A stretch of 64,000 bases of DNA from an uncultured Ruminococcus sp. (GTDB lineage: Bacteria > Bacillota > Clostridia > Oscillospirales > Ruminococcaceae), in NCBI GenBank assembly GCA_946413815.1, contig CAMKMD010000003.1:48864-112863 (forward strand), written 5' to 3'. The position numbers and the translations under genes were made by a program. The notes below the pieces were generated by a model. It had not been told where the DNA came from, ran no database searches, and worked only from the letters and a program-made list of their open reading frames with translations. Positions 17,664 through 25,467 of this stretch are shown here, piece by piece. Every line of letters begins with the position of its first letter. The stretch's first letter is position 1.

Positions 17664-17696
17664 AAAGAAAATGGAAAAAATAAAAGGGGAATAATT

Positions 17697-20600
17697 ATGA
17701 AGAAGAAAGTTTTCTCAGCCATACTGGCGGCGGCAATGACCGCAACAGCAGTAACGGCGGTACCGCAGCTTCCCGCAAAGGCTGCGCCTGCCGAATTCAC
17801 ACACAACGAATGGACGGGCAGGAACGGCGCAGAGGATGTATTTGCAGTCAACCGCGAGCCTGCCTCCGTCAATCCCGTACCCTATCAGGATGCAGCTTCC
17901 GCAGCAGCAGCGGTATGGGAGTACAACGACAGAGAGAAGTCCGATTACCTCCAGATGCTCACAGGCTCCGGCGGTGAGTGGGATCTCAAGGTGGTGCAGA
18001 ATGCCGAGCAGGCTCAGGGAGTATTCTCCTCCGGCTTTGTGAACGGCGATTTCAATCCCTCTCCGTCCGACGGCTGGAAGAGCGTTCAGCTCCCGTGCAG
18101 CTGGACCATGCAGGGCTTTGACTTCCCGATCTATGACAACGTGCAGATGCCCTGGCAGGCTAAGTACGATCAGAACGTAGGCTGCCCCAGCGCCCCCACG
18201 AAATACAACCCCGTAGGTCTCTACAGGAAGAAGTTCACCCCCGACAGCACTATCAAGGCTGAGGGCAGGAGGGTATACATCCAGTTCGACGGCGTTGAGT
18301 CCGCCTACTATGTATACCTCAACGGCAAGGCAGTGGGCTACAGCGAGGATACCTTCAGCCCCCACCGCTTTGACATCACGGATTACCTCGTTGACGGCGA
18401 GAATACTCTTGCCGTGGAGGTGCACAAGTTCTGTGACGGTACCTGGTTCGAGGGACAGGATATGATCTATGACGGCGGTATCTTCCGTGACGTCTTCCTT
18501 GTGAGCGCCCCCGAGGTGCAGATCCGTGACTATACGGTACGCACCGACCTTAACGACTCTTTCACCTCCGGCGAGCTCCAGGTAAGCGCAGACATCTTCA
18601 ATGCCACAGGCGGCGACAAGAACGGCTGGACACTGACTGCTGACGTAGTTGACGAAGCCGGCAACGCCCTTATCACAGGAGTATCCTCAGATATCGGCAA
18701 TGTGGGCGGCTGGAAGCAGACCACAGTCGGCATTAAGGCAAATGCCCTTGCTCCGAAGCTCTGGTCGGCAGAGCACCCCAACCTCTACGCCCTCATACTC
18801 ACCCTCAGGGACGGCAGCGGCAATGTGCAGGAGATAGTCTCCGCACAGCTCGGCTTCCGTGAGGTGAACTTCACCCCCACCGAGGTCAACGGCAGCTACA
18901 GCGTTACCACAAAGAGCTGGCAGCCCATAACCATCAACGGCAAGCGTCTCCTCCTCAAGGGCGTTAACCGTCACGATACCGACCCCTTCTATGGCAAGGC
19001 GGTGCCGCAGGATACCATGCGTGAGGATATCCTCCTCATGCAGAAGAACAACGTAAATGCTATAAGAACATCACACTACAGCAACGACTCCTACCTCTAC
19101 TGGCTGGCCAACAAGTACGGTATGTACGTAATGGGCGAGACAAATATGGAGTGCCACGCCCTCATGGACAACAACAATGCCAAGGCACTGTTCTACGAGC
19201 TGGCAATGGACAGAACGGAAACAGCCTACAAGCGGCTGAAAAACAACCCCTCCATCATAGCATGGTCTATCGGAAACGAGATGGCCTATACCGGCGACCC
19301 GAACGCAGCCGGCGGTATGTTCCGCGACATGATATGGTACTTCAAGAAAAATGACCCCACCCGCCCCGTACACAGCGAAGGACAGGGCGACAAGATGGGT
19401 ACGGATATGGGAAGCAATATGTACCCCGGTTCTGACTGGGTGGGCATGAACGGCGGACGCGGCAAGATACCCTATGTAATGTGCGAGTACGACCACGCCA
19501 TGGGCAACTCCGTAGGCGCCCTCAGGGAGTACTGGGACGCTATCCGTGCCAATGACAATATGCTGGGCGGCTTCATCTGGGACTGGGTAGACCAGTCGAG
19601 AGCAGTCAGCATCGACAGCAAGGGCGGCGGCTGGGATTACTACGCCGAGTCCTATGCACGCAAGAACCTCTACGCCGACAGGAGCCCCGGAAAGTTCTTC
19701 GCCTACGGCGGCGACTGGGGCGACTGGCCGAATGACAACAGCTTCTGCGAGAACGGCCTCATCAGCCCCGACAGAACTGAGCAGCCCGAGGCCGCAGAGG
19801 TAAGATACCAGTACCAGTCCTTCTGGTTCTCAGCGACCTCCGAGCAGCTTGCAAAGCATGAGATAAGCGTATACAACGAGAACAACTTCACCGACCTTAA
19901 CGAGTGCGAGCTCAGGTGGAGCCTGCTGAAAAACGGTATCGCCGTAGACAGCGGCACAGTGGCAGGCGCAGCAGTACCTCCCCTTACAAAGGCAGCGGTA
20001 GAGATACCCTTCACCCTCCCCGAGAAGCGTCTTGCAGGCGATGAGTTCATCCTCGACCTCTCCGTAGTGAAGAAGAGCACAGACCGCCTGATACCCGCCG
20101 GCACAGAGATAGCCTACGGCCAGATACCCTTAGCCTCAGGCGGACGTTCAGTCAGAGTTGATACAGGCGATACAGCCCTCGAGATAACCGAGCACGATGA
20201 CTGCTTCGTACCCGTCGGCAAGGATTTCAACTTCCGCATCGAGAAGTCCACAGGACTTATGACAAAGTACTCCTACAAGGGCGAGCTCCTCATCGACAAG
20301 GGACCGGAGCTCAACTTCTGGAGAGGAAACGTTGAGAACGACGGCGGAAACTCACGTCAGAACATCTTCGACAAGAACTGGGAAGGCGCGCTGTCAGGAA
20401 TAAAGGCCGAGGGCATAGATGTTACCGACGGCACAGACGGCAGGAAGATAGTTACCTCACACATCGTCCTTCCCGCTGCCGGAAACACAAGAGCAGACAT
20501 AGTATATACAATAGCCCCCGACGGCAGCGTCAACGTGGCTATCAACGTAGATGCTACCCGTTCAAAGATGGGCAACTTCATCCGCGTGGGATCTACCATG

Positions 20601-21989
20601 GTGCTCCCGAACGGCGCAGAGCGTCTGAAATGGTACGGCAACGGCCCCGTTGAGACCTACAACGACAGAAAGACCGGCGGCAGACAGGGCGTATGGACAA
20701 GCACCGTATCCGAGCAGTTCTACCCCTATATGAAGGCTGATGACTGCGGAAACCTTACGGATGTCAAGTGGATATCCGTAGCGAATGCCTCCAATGAGAA
20801 TGCCCTCCTCATCGCAGCAGACGGCACAGTTGAAGCAAGCGCCATCCACTTCACCCCCGGCGACCTCCAGGGCGCAGACCACCCCTTCAAGCTCCGTCCC
20901 CGCAGCGAGACCTACCTCAATGTTGATTACGGCTCACTGGGTGTAGGAAGCGCGACCTGCGGACAGGCAACTCTTGAGAAGTACCGCCTGCCCTCAAGCA
21001 GGACCTACAGCTGGAGCTACACTATCATCCCCGCAGCCGCATCCTCCACAGACGAGCAGCTCACCACACTTGCAGCAAAGCGCCGCTCCAACGGCGTGAC
21101 CATAGAGGACAAGAGCCCCAACAAGCTCAGCGTTCCTCTCGGCTCATCCGCAAAGCTGAAGTCCACAGACTCCGGCAACGCAGTAACAGGCTCCCTGACA
21201 GTACCTCCCTGCTCAAAGCTCAAGGACAGTCTCGGCGGCCATAACTCCTTCACCGTTGAGGTTAACGTAGTTCCCACAGGCAATCCCGAATACAATATGT
21301 TCCTCGGCGACGGCGACTTAGGCTTCGCACTGAGAACGAGAAACAACTCCGTTGACTTCTTCGTGCATTCAAACGGTTACTGGCGTGAGTGCTACATTAA
21401 GCACGGCACAGACTGGAATTCCGGCTGGATAGGAAAGAAGCATCAGGTAGCCGGCGTATTCAACGGCGAGAACAACACCATGAGTCTTTTCGTAGACGGA
21501 AAGTTTATCGGCAGCAATCCTGTCGGAACGACCACCGGCGTTGATGTAACCCCCTATGACCTGACCATAGGCGCCTGCCCCGATACGGGAAGAGGCTCCG
21601 AGGCAGACTTCTACGAGGTGAGGGTATACAGCAAGGCACTCACCGAGTCCGAGCTGGCATCACAGAACACCGCATCACCTGCCTACGGCCCCGACAGCGA
21701 GTACGTACAGCTCTGGCTGGATTTCGATAATGTCGCAGCAGCAGAGGAGGAAGAGGAAGGACCCGCAGCCACCATGTACGGCGACGCCAACTGTGACGGC
21801 AGGGTAAACGTAGCAGACGCAGTAGCAATACTCCAGTTCATCGCAAACAAGAGCAAGTATCCCCTTGGTGAGACAGGCGAGCTCAACTCCGACGTTGACG
21901 GCCAGCCCGGAATCACCGGCACAGACGCAACAGTCATCCAGCAGGTAGATGCAAGTCTGGTAAAGCAGACAGATCTGCCTCTTAAATAA
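17697..21989 (+). CDS. GH2 beta-galactosidase (LacZ family) with LamG-like domain and dockerin
   Basis: 1430 residues. A signal peptide (about 1-30, ending PAKAA) precedes the LacZ jelly-roll domain (WKSVQLPCSWTMQGFD, YVYLNGKAVGYSEDTFSPHRF) and the Ig-like domain. In the TIM barrel the acid/base Glu is in WSIGNEMAYTGD (about residue 527) and the nucleophile Glu is in VMCEYDHAMGNSVG (about 596). NRHDTDPFYGKAVPQDTM is also LacZ-like. The Bgal small-chain domain follows. A concanavalin/LamG-like module is at about 1120-1335 (FLGDGDLGFALRTRNNS; LTIGACPDTG). The dockerin is GDANCDGRVNVADAVAILQF, with a second repeat DVDGQPGITGTDATVIQ. Secreted and scaffoldin-bound, it probably removes galactose from galactan or xyloglucan side chains. 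Probably co-transcribed with the preceding gene. Confidence 0.92.
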   Translation: MKKKVFSAILAAAMTATAVTAVPQLPAKAAPAEFTHNEWTGRNGAEDVFAVNREPASVNPVPYQDAASAAAAVWEYNDREKSDYLQMLTGSGGEWDLKVVQNAEQAQGVFSSGFVNGDFNPSPSDGWKSVQLPCSWTMQGFDFPIYDNVQMPWQAKYDQNVGCPSAPTKYNPVGLYRKKFTPDSTIKAEGRRVYIQFDGVESAYYVYLNGKAVGYSEDTFSPHRFDITDYLVDGENTLAVEVHKFCDGTWFEGQDMIYDGGIFRDVFLVSAPEVQIRDYTVRTDLNDSFTSGELQVSADIFNATGGDKNGWTLTADVVDEAGNALITGVSSDIGNVGGWKQTTVGIKANALAPKLWSAEHPNLYALILTLRDGSGNVQEIVSAQLGFREVNFTPTEVNGSYSVTTKSWQPITINGKRLLLKGVNRHDTDPFYGKAVPQDTMREDILLMQKNNVNAIRTSHYSNDSYLYWLANKYGMYVMGETNMECHALMDNNNAKALFYELAMDRTETAYKRLKNNPSIIAWSIGNEMAYTGDPNAAGGMFRDMIWYFKKNDPTRPVHSEGQGDKMGTDMGSNMYPGSDWVGMNGGRGKIPYVMCEYDHAMGNSVGALREYWDAIRANDNMLGGFIWDWVDQSRAVSIDSKGGGWDYYAESYARKNLYADRSPGKFFAYGGDWGDWPNDNSFCENGLISPDRTEQPEAAEVRYQYQSFWFSATSEQLAKHEISVYNENNFTDLNECELRWSLLKNGIAVDSGTVAGAAVPPLTKAAVEIPFTLPEKRLAGDEFILDLSVVKKSTDRLIPAGTEIAYGQIPLASGGRSVRVDTGDTALEITEHDDCFVPVGKDFNFRIEKSTGLMTKYSYKGELLIDKGPELNFWRGNVENDGGNSRQNIFDKNWEGALSGIKAEGIDVTDGTDGRKIVTSHIVLPAAGNTRADIVYTIAPDGSVNVAINVDATRSKMGNFIRVGSTMVLPNGAERLKWYGNGPVETYNDRKTGGRQGVWTSTVSEQFYPYMKADDCGNLTDVKWISVANASNENALLIAADGTVEASAIHFTPGDLQGADHPFKLRPRSETYLNVDYGSLGVGSATCGQATLEKYRLPSSRTYSWSYTIIPAAASSTDEQLTTLAAKRRSNGVTIEDKSPNKLSVPLGSSAKLKSTDSGNAVTGSLTVPPCSKLKDSLGGHNSFTVEVNVVPTGNPEYNMFLGDGDLGFALRTRNNSVDFFVHSNGYWRECYIKHGTDWNSGWIGKKHQVAGVFNGENNTMSLFVDGKFIGSNPVGTTTGVDVTPYDLTIGACPDTGRGSEADFYEVRVYSKALTESELASQNTASPAYGPDSEYVQLWLDFDNVAAAEEEEEGPAATMYGDANCDGRVNVADAVAILQFIANKSKYPLGETGELNSDVDGQPGITGTDATVIQQVDASLVKQTDLPLK

Positions 21990-21997
21990 CAAAAACG

Positions 21998-22020
21998 AGG
22001 GACGCCGCAAGGCGTCCCTT
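21998..22020 (+). terminator. Terminator hairpin, first copy of a 23-bp direct repeat
   Basis: A palindrome of 8-bp stem GGGACGCC / GGCGTCCC with a GCAA loop, directly after the GH2 stop and preceded by an A tract. Its T tract is cut short by the MITE-like element starting at 22019. An identical 23-bp copy stands at 22268-22290 on the other side of that element. Confidence 0.75.
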
Positions 22021-22268
22021 CAGCTTGTCAAAAAAGGTAGTTTCAGCGATAAAACCAAACGTTTGGGATTCCAAAGGGGCGCGCCCCTTTGGTCAGGTCA
22101 AGGGCTGAAAGCCCTTGTGGGGTGACTCCCCACAGTGTGGGGAGATGTCAGCGAAGCTGACAGAGGGGACGGGCCGGTTAGGCTGGGGCAAATCCCCACA
22201 TATAGCCACAAAGCGCTCCGCAAGAGAGGGCGTCCCCTGAATAGATACAGGTTTTTTGACAGACTGAA
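22019..22268. mobile_element. MITE-like element, copy A (about 250 bp)
   Basis: The ends are inverted: TTCAGCTTGTCAAAAAA on the left and TTTTTTGACAGACTGAA on the right, 15 of 17 positions complementary. The inside holds several small palindromes (AGGGGCGCGCCCCTT at about 22075; AAGGGCTGAAAGCCCTT at about 22100; TGTCAGCGAAGCTGACA at about 22146) and no convincing gene. A shorter copy with the same ends and shared internal blocks (GTGGGGTGACTCCCC) is at 35417-35556. The element is bounded by a perfect 23-bp direct repeat of the terminator hairpin. Confidence 0.7.
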
Positions 22269-22290
22269 GGGACGCCGCAAGGCGTCCCTT
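22268..22290. terminator. Bidirectional terminator, second copy of the 23-bp direct repeat
   Basis: The same hairpin as at 21998-22020, here followed by TTTT. It is positioned to end the minus-strand histidine kinase gene (stop at 22301). Before the element inserted, a single A-tract/stem/T-tract hairpin would have served both convergent genes. Confidence 0.75.
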
Positions 22291-22300
22291 TTACTATGCT

Positions 22301-23683
22301 CTAAATGTGCCCAAGCTGCAGGGGCTCTTCCTCCTGGTCCCCGGCGGGCACGACCGTCTCAGCGGGCTTGTCCGGTATCATCAGCTCTATCTGGAGGATG
22401 AATTCCGGAGAGGTGGAGGGGATATTGACTCTTCCGTTAAGAGCCTTTACAGTGCGGCGGATATTGTAGAGACCGAAGCCGTGGTTCTCCTTGTCCGCCT
22501 TTGAGGTCTTGTGATTCGGGTCTTCTGATACAGAGGGGTTCTTCACCTGTATCAGCTGAACGCAGCCGTCAACTGAGCAGTCAACGCTGATAATGCGTGT
22601 CTCCTCGCTCTCCGGCAGTCTCTGGCAGGCCTCGATGGAGTTGTCGAGGGCATTTGAGAGGATTGTGCAGATGTCGAAGGCGGATATCCTGTCGGAGATG
22701 ACTCCGTTGAACTGGATATCGCAGTTGTGAGCGCGCGCATTGGTGCACTTGTCGTTGAGTATGGCATCCGCCACGGAGTTTCCGCTGCGGAAGGAGCGCA
22801 GGCTCCTGATGGTATGGTCGGTAATGGAGCAGAGGTAGTCCATTGCCTTGTCCGTTTCCTTGTTCTTCAGCAGGGTATGCAGGCATATCATATGATTGCG
22901 GTAATCATGTCTGAATTCCTTGACATCACGGTTGATCTCCTCAATCTTCTGATAGTGGTCGAGCTGGATGTTGACCTGCTTGTTGAGGAGCTGCGAGGTG
23001 CTCTCAAAGTAGAACTTGGAGATGCAGTTCATCAGCATGAAGATCATGACGATCAGAGAGGAAAGCACGGTAAGAGCGATGAGGACGCTCATAGCGCTGC
23101 TGGAGATCTTGGTGGGCATACTGTCGTTCTTAACCTCCGTTGCGCAGAGAGAGCCCAGAAGGAGGAGGGATACGACGAGAAGGGTATAGATCTTTTTCGG
23201 GAGCAGCTTTACGCTGTAGCGTATGCCGTTCCTGTGATACTTCCTGAGGTAGAGGACCACAAACAGGAAGGCAAGATTCATCACGAGGGATATGCTCTGT
23301 ATCATCAGTCCGTCAGGGATGCTGAGGGGCAGAGCTTTGGCGAGTAGAGTTATGAGAGGGGATATCACCGAATCTGTCAGCAGATAGATAAGGGTGATAT
23401 ATGTAGTCATGAACTTGCTGTCCGGGTGTGTTATGAGCATTACGAGGAATAGTAGTGTGTATAGAGAGATAAGATTCAAACTTCCGAGATGGTAGATAGT
23501 ATTATTGTCGGAGCGTTCCGTGAAGGAGAACGCAAAAGCGGCGACTGTGTATAACCCAGTCAGCAGCCATGACAGCCTTGTGAATTTCCTGGTCTTGACA
23601 ATTACATTATTCAGCAGATGAATATTGACAAGAAACAGGAAATAAACCGCCACGCCGGGCAGCTTACAAAGAATTGCTTGCAT
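22301..23683 (-). CDS. GHKL sensor histidine kinase (AgrC-like)
   Basis: 460 residues. The N-terminal half (about 1-215) has six or seven hydrophobic helices, as in AgrC-type peptide receptors. The kinase half has FRHDYRNHMICLHTLLKNK with the phospho-accepting His (about residue 255), the N box LSNALDNSIEACQRL (about 345) and the G box KENHGFGLYNIRRTV (about 407), giving a HATPase_c_5-type GHKL domain. Its stop is close to the shared terminator. The partner regulator lies immediately upstream (gene gap 7 bp), so the pair is an operon read leftward. The signal is unknown; no AgrB is encoded nearby. The C-terminal QEEEPLQLG tail is unusual but small. Confidence 0.88.
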   Translation of the reverse strand: MQAILCKLPGVAVYFLFLVNIHLLNNVIVKTRKFTRLSWLLTGLYTVAAFAFSFTERSDNNTIYHLGSLNLISLYTLLFLVMLITHPDSKFMTTYITLIYLLTDSVISPLITLLAKALPLSIPDGLMIQSISLVMNLAFLFVVLYLRKYHRNGIRYSVKLLPKKIYTLLVVSLLLLGSLCATEVKNDSMPTKISSSAMSVLIALTVLSSLIVMIFMLMNCISKFYFESTSQLLNKQVNIQLDHYQKIEEINRDVKEFRHDYRNHMICLHTLLKNKETDKAMDYLCSITDHTIRSLRSFRSGNSVADAILNDKCTNARAHNCDIQFNGVISDRISAFDICTILSNALDNSIEACQRLPESEETRIISVDCSVDGCVQLIQVKNPSVSEDPNHKTSKADKENHGFGLYNIRRTVKALNGRVNIPSTSPEFILQIELMIPDKPAETVVPAGDQEEEPLQLGHI

Positions 23684-23690
23684 TTAGCCA

Positions 23691-24401
23691 TCATCCTGTT
23701 CTGTTATTTCGTAGATAATCATAATATGTATTCTTGAAATCCTTGTACTTGAGCTTTGAGAGGAGTGCCTTCTGTCCGTTGCTGAGCGTTATCTCGCTCT
23801 TGCTGAAGGAGCTTACATGGCCGAAGTTGATAAGGTAGGAGCGGTTGCTCCTGAAAAACATACCATCGGTGAGCTCCTGCTGAAGTGCGGAGATACTGTT
23901 CATGTACCTGTATGTGCCTTCCTGTGTTATGACAAGTGCATAGATGTTTTCTGCCTGCACATAGATGATATCCCTTTCGGGCACAACTATGCTGTTGCCG
24001 AATTCAGTGTCCTTAACGACTATCTTACGGGAGGAGCTGTCCTCACGCATAGCCGAGTCGAGCGCCTCGAAGAGCTTCTCCCTTTCCACGGGCTTCACCA
24101 GGAAACGGTAGGCGCTGTACTTCATTGTCTCAAAAACGATCTCAGAGTAGCTGCTGACAAAAACTATCCTTGTTCCGATGCTGCGCGCACGGAGCTCCTT
24201 GATGGTATCGATTCCGCTGACCTGGCTCATCTGCTGGTCGAGGAAGATCATATCAAAGCTCTCCTTGGAAGCGAGCAGCTCAGAGCCGTCAGAGAATTCA
24301 GATATCTCCATTTCAACGGAACGCTGTCCGGAGTATTCGTCCAGCTTTTCTGTGAGGGCTTCCCTGAAGATCTTTTCGTCGTCACAAACTGCTATTTTCA
24401 T
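23691..24401 (-). CDS. LytTR response regulator (AgrA-like)
   Basis: 236 residues from the ATG at 24401, preceded by GGAGGATAT; the longer frame to 24497 would add a non-homologous leader. The receiver starts MKIAVCDDEKIFREAL with the acidic pocket; the phospho-Asp is in FDMIFLDQQMS (about 55), Ser/Thr in IVFVSSYSE and Lys in FLVKPVERE (about 105). The C-terminal LytTR DNA-binding domain (about 130-236) shows RDIIYVQAENIYALV, FFRSNRSYLINFGHV and LSNGQKALLSKLKYK. LytTR regulators bind paired short repeats. The divergent region upstream carries candidate sites and two other promoters, so this protein probably controls them and itself. Confidence 0.92.
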   Translation of the reverse strand: MKIAVCDDEKIFREALTEKLDEYSGQRSVEMEISEFSDGSELLASKESFDMIFLDQQMSQVSGIDTIKELRARSIGTRIVFVSSYSEIVFETMKYSAYRFLVKPVEREKLFEALDSAMREDSSSRKIVVKDTEFGNSIVVPERDIIYVQAENIYALVITQEGTYRYMNSISALQQELTDGMFFRSNRSYLINFGHVSSFSKSEITLSNGQKALLSKLKYKDFKNTYYDYLRNNRTG

Positions 24402-24497
24402 ATATCCTCCGCAGTGATAGATTTCATCCCGATAGTAAAAGATGACTTTATGGATGAAAGAAAAATAACTGAAAAACAATAAAAGTTGTCCTATCAT

Positions 24498-24526
24498 ATT
24501 ATACTACATTCTCAGTCAAAATGCAA
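24498..24526 (-). promoter_or_regulatory. Promoter of the two-component operon
   Basis: Read on the minus strand: TTGCAT, 17-bp spacer, TATAAT, about 100 bp before the response regulator ATG. An inverted repeat AGTCAAAA / TTTTGACT (24514-24521 and 24532-24539) straddles the -35 box and could be an operator, suggesting autoregulation. Confidence 0.7.
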
Positions 24527-24561
24527 CATTTTTTTGACTTCACAAGTTTTTTACGTATGCT

Positions 24562-24602
24562 GTCAAGAATAGACTTGATTTTTCCGCGGAATCGTATATA
24601 AT
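24562..24602 (+). promoter_or_regulatory. Promoter of the 11-aa peptide unit with GTCAAG operator candidate
   Basis: TTGATT at 24575, 16-bp spacer, TATAAT at 24597. GTCAAG at 24562-24567 begins 13 bp before the start of the -35 box and forms an inverted repeat with CTTGA overlapping the -35 (TCAAG-N6-CTTGA). The same GTCAAG at the same offset precedes the promoter at 24841. Confidence 0.75.
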
Positions 24603-24655
24603 AAAGGTATAGGGTTTTTTATTGAGCAACAATAATCTGATGGAGGGTCAATATT

Positions 24656-24691
24656 ATGTTTATATGGGATATTTTAAACTGGTTTATTTAA
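24656..24691 (+). CDS. 11-residue hydrophobic peptide MFIWDILNWFI
   Basis: Twelve codons including the stop. A strong GGAGGG (24642-24647) lies 8 bp before the ATG, a sigma-A-type promoter lies 50 bp upstream, and a terminator begins 7 bp after the stop. The whole transcript would be about 120 nt with this as its only well-signalled ORF. The peptide has two Trp, one Asp and otherwise Ile, Leu, Phe, Asn and Met; it has no signal-peptide charge pattern and would be membrane-active or an exported signal. It is divergent from an AgrC/AgrA-type system. No family is recognised. The gene signals are seen directly; a signalling role is inference. Confidence 0.6.
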   Translation: MFIWDILNWFI

Positions 24692-24698
24692 AGCACAT

Positions 24699-24727
24699 GA
24701 TCCGGGTCTTATGATCCGGATCTTTTT
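24699..24727 (+). terminator. Terminator of the 11-aa peptide unit
   Basis: A 7-bp stem GATCCGG / CCGGATC with a 10-nt loop and a T5 tract, starting 7 bp after the peptide stop codon. Confidence 0.8.
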
Positions 24728-24827
24728 GGTCTGTACATCTTTTGTTCCGGGAATAGTGCGGATACGCCGGATGTTAATTCATTTATTGTTCATCACTGAT
24801 GCAATTTACAAGAAAAAAACGGCCGTT

Positions 24828-24869
24828 GTCAAGGAATCTATTGACTGAATGCCATATTTAGGCTAAAAT
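24828..24869 (+). promoter_or_regulatory. Promoter of the roughly 500-nt RNA with GTCAAG operator candidate
   Basis: TTGACT at 24841, exactly 17 bp, then TAAAAT at 24864. GTCAAG at 24828-24833 begins 13 bp before the -35 box, the same motif and spacing as at the peptide promoter. The spacing makes the same regulator the obvious candidate. Confidence 0.75.
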
Positions 24870-24875
24870 GTAATT

Positions 24876-25377
24876 GTCACCGGAGATAAGTCTCCGGGAC
24901 AAATGCTCCGGCAAAACGGAGCAGATCCTGATCTGACACGGGAGTCATAGTACTACCCTTCAAGATCCTGACTAATACTTATCGGCAGACGTCCTTTATA
25001 TTCCTGTTTCTGTTCATCCACCGGAAGCAGGTGCCCGTCACTGTGTAAGCTGTATCAACAATTACGATATAGTGTCTGCCGTACGCTGACCGTCACACTC
25101 TTACATCTCACTACTGACCGACGCACATCAGATATAAGAGATCCTGCATTCAATTCACCCAGCCCGTGATCAGGACAGGAAAAACCACTAAACGCCGGAC
25201 TACAACCGGACGATTATACTCCGCAACAATCACACTACTACGTCGCAGCAACAGCTTTTTTCAATTCTTACTATACTTTCATTAAACTCTCCGTTTTTTG
25301 GCCGCTTTCAGTGTTTCGTCACAAACTGCTGATACTGCGGCATCGCACTCTGCTCCGGAAGGCAGAGTGCTTTTTTT
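24876..25377 (+). ncRNA. Apparent large structured noncoding RNA, about 500 nt
   Basis: A near-consensus promoter at 24841 and a strong terminator at 25345-25377 delimit about 500 nt in which no frame is open for any useful length with a ribosome site. The 5' end folds at once: an 11-bp stem with one bulge at 24875-24901 (CCGGAGA TAAG TCTCCGG flanked by TGTC/GACA), then GCTCCG/CGGAGC at about 24904, then AGATC/GATCT. A long-range 8-bp pairing joins CGGCAGAC (24983-24990) with GTCTGCCG (25074-25081). The downstream part is rich in A and C and poor in G. It does not show RNase P, tmRNA, 6S or SRP signatures that I can recognise. The class is unknown. Confidence 0.6.
25345..25377 (+). terminator. 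Terminator of the large RNA
   Basis: A perfect 9-bp stem GCACTCTGC / GCAGAGTGC, 8-nt loop, T7 tract. It separates the RNA unit from the next promoter at 25411. Confidence 0.92.
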
Positions 25378-25410
25378 GTGCCTTTTCAAAGGTAATAATG
25401 TACTAAATAG

Positions 25411-25439
25411 TTGACTGATTTGCAATAAAGTGGTATAAT
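25411..25439 (+). promoter_or_regulatory. Promoter of the LRR-transglutaminase gene
   Basis: TTGACT, 17-bp spacer, TATAAT, ending 28 bp before the ATG; GAGGGAGGGTCACC is the ribosome site. No GTCAAG motif lies at the -13 offset here, unlike the two upstream promoters. Confidence 0.85.
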
Positions 25440-25467
25440 ATGTACATCGACATGAGGGAGGGTCACC

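Noticed and set aside
21998..22290. att sites of an integrated element (23-bp direct repeats)
   Set aside because: The enclosed DNA is only 250 bp, has MITE-like inverted ends and no integrase; a target duplication fits better.
22727..23347. Plus-strand ORF of 206 residues over the histidine kinase
   Set aside because: It is the complement of a kinase with intact H, N and G boxes and has no ribosome site.
24876..25377. RNase P, tmRNA, SRP or 6S RNA
   Set aside because: None of the conserved core sequences I know for these RNAs is present, and the size or ends do not fit; it is left as unclassified.
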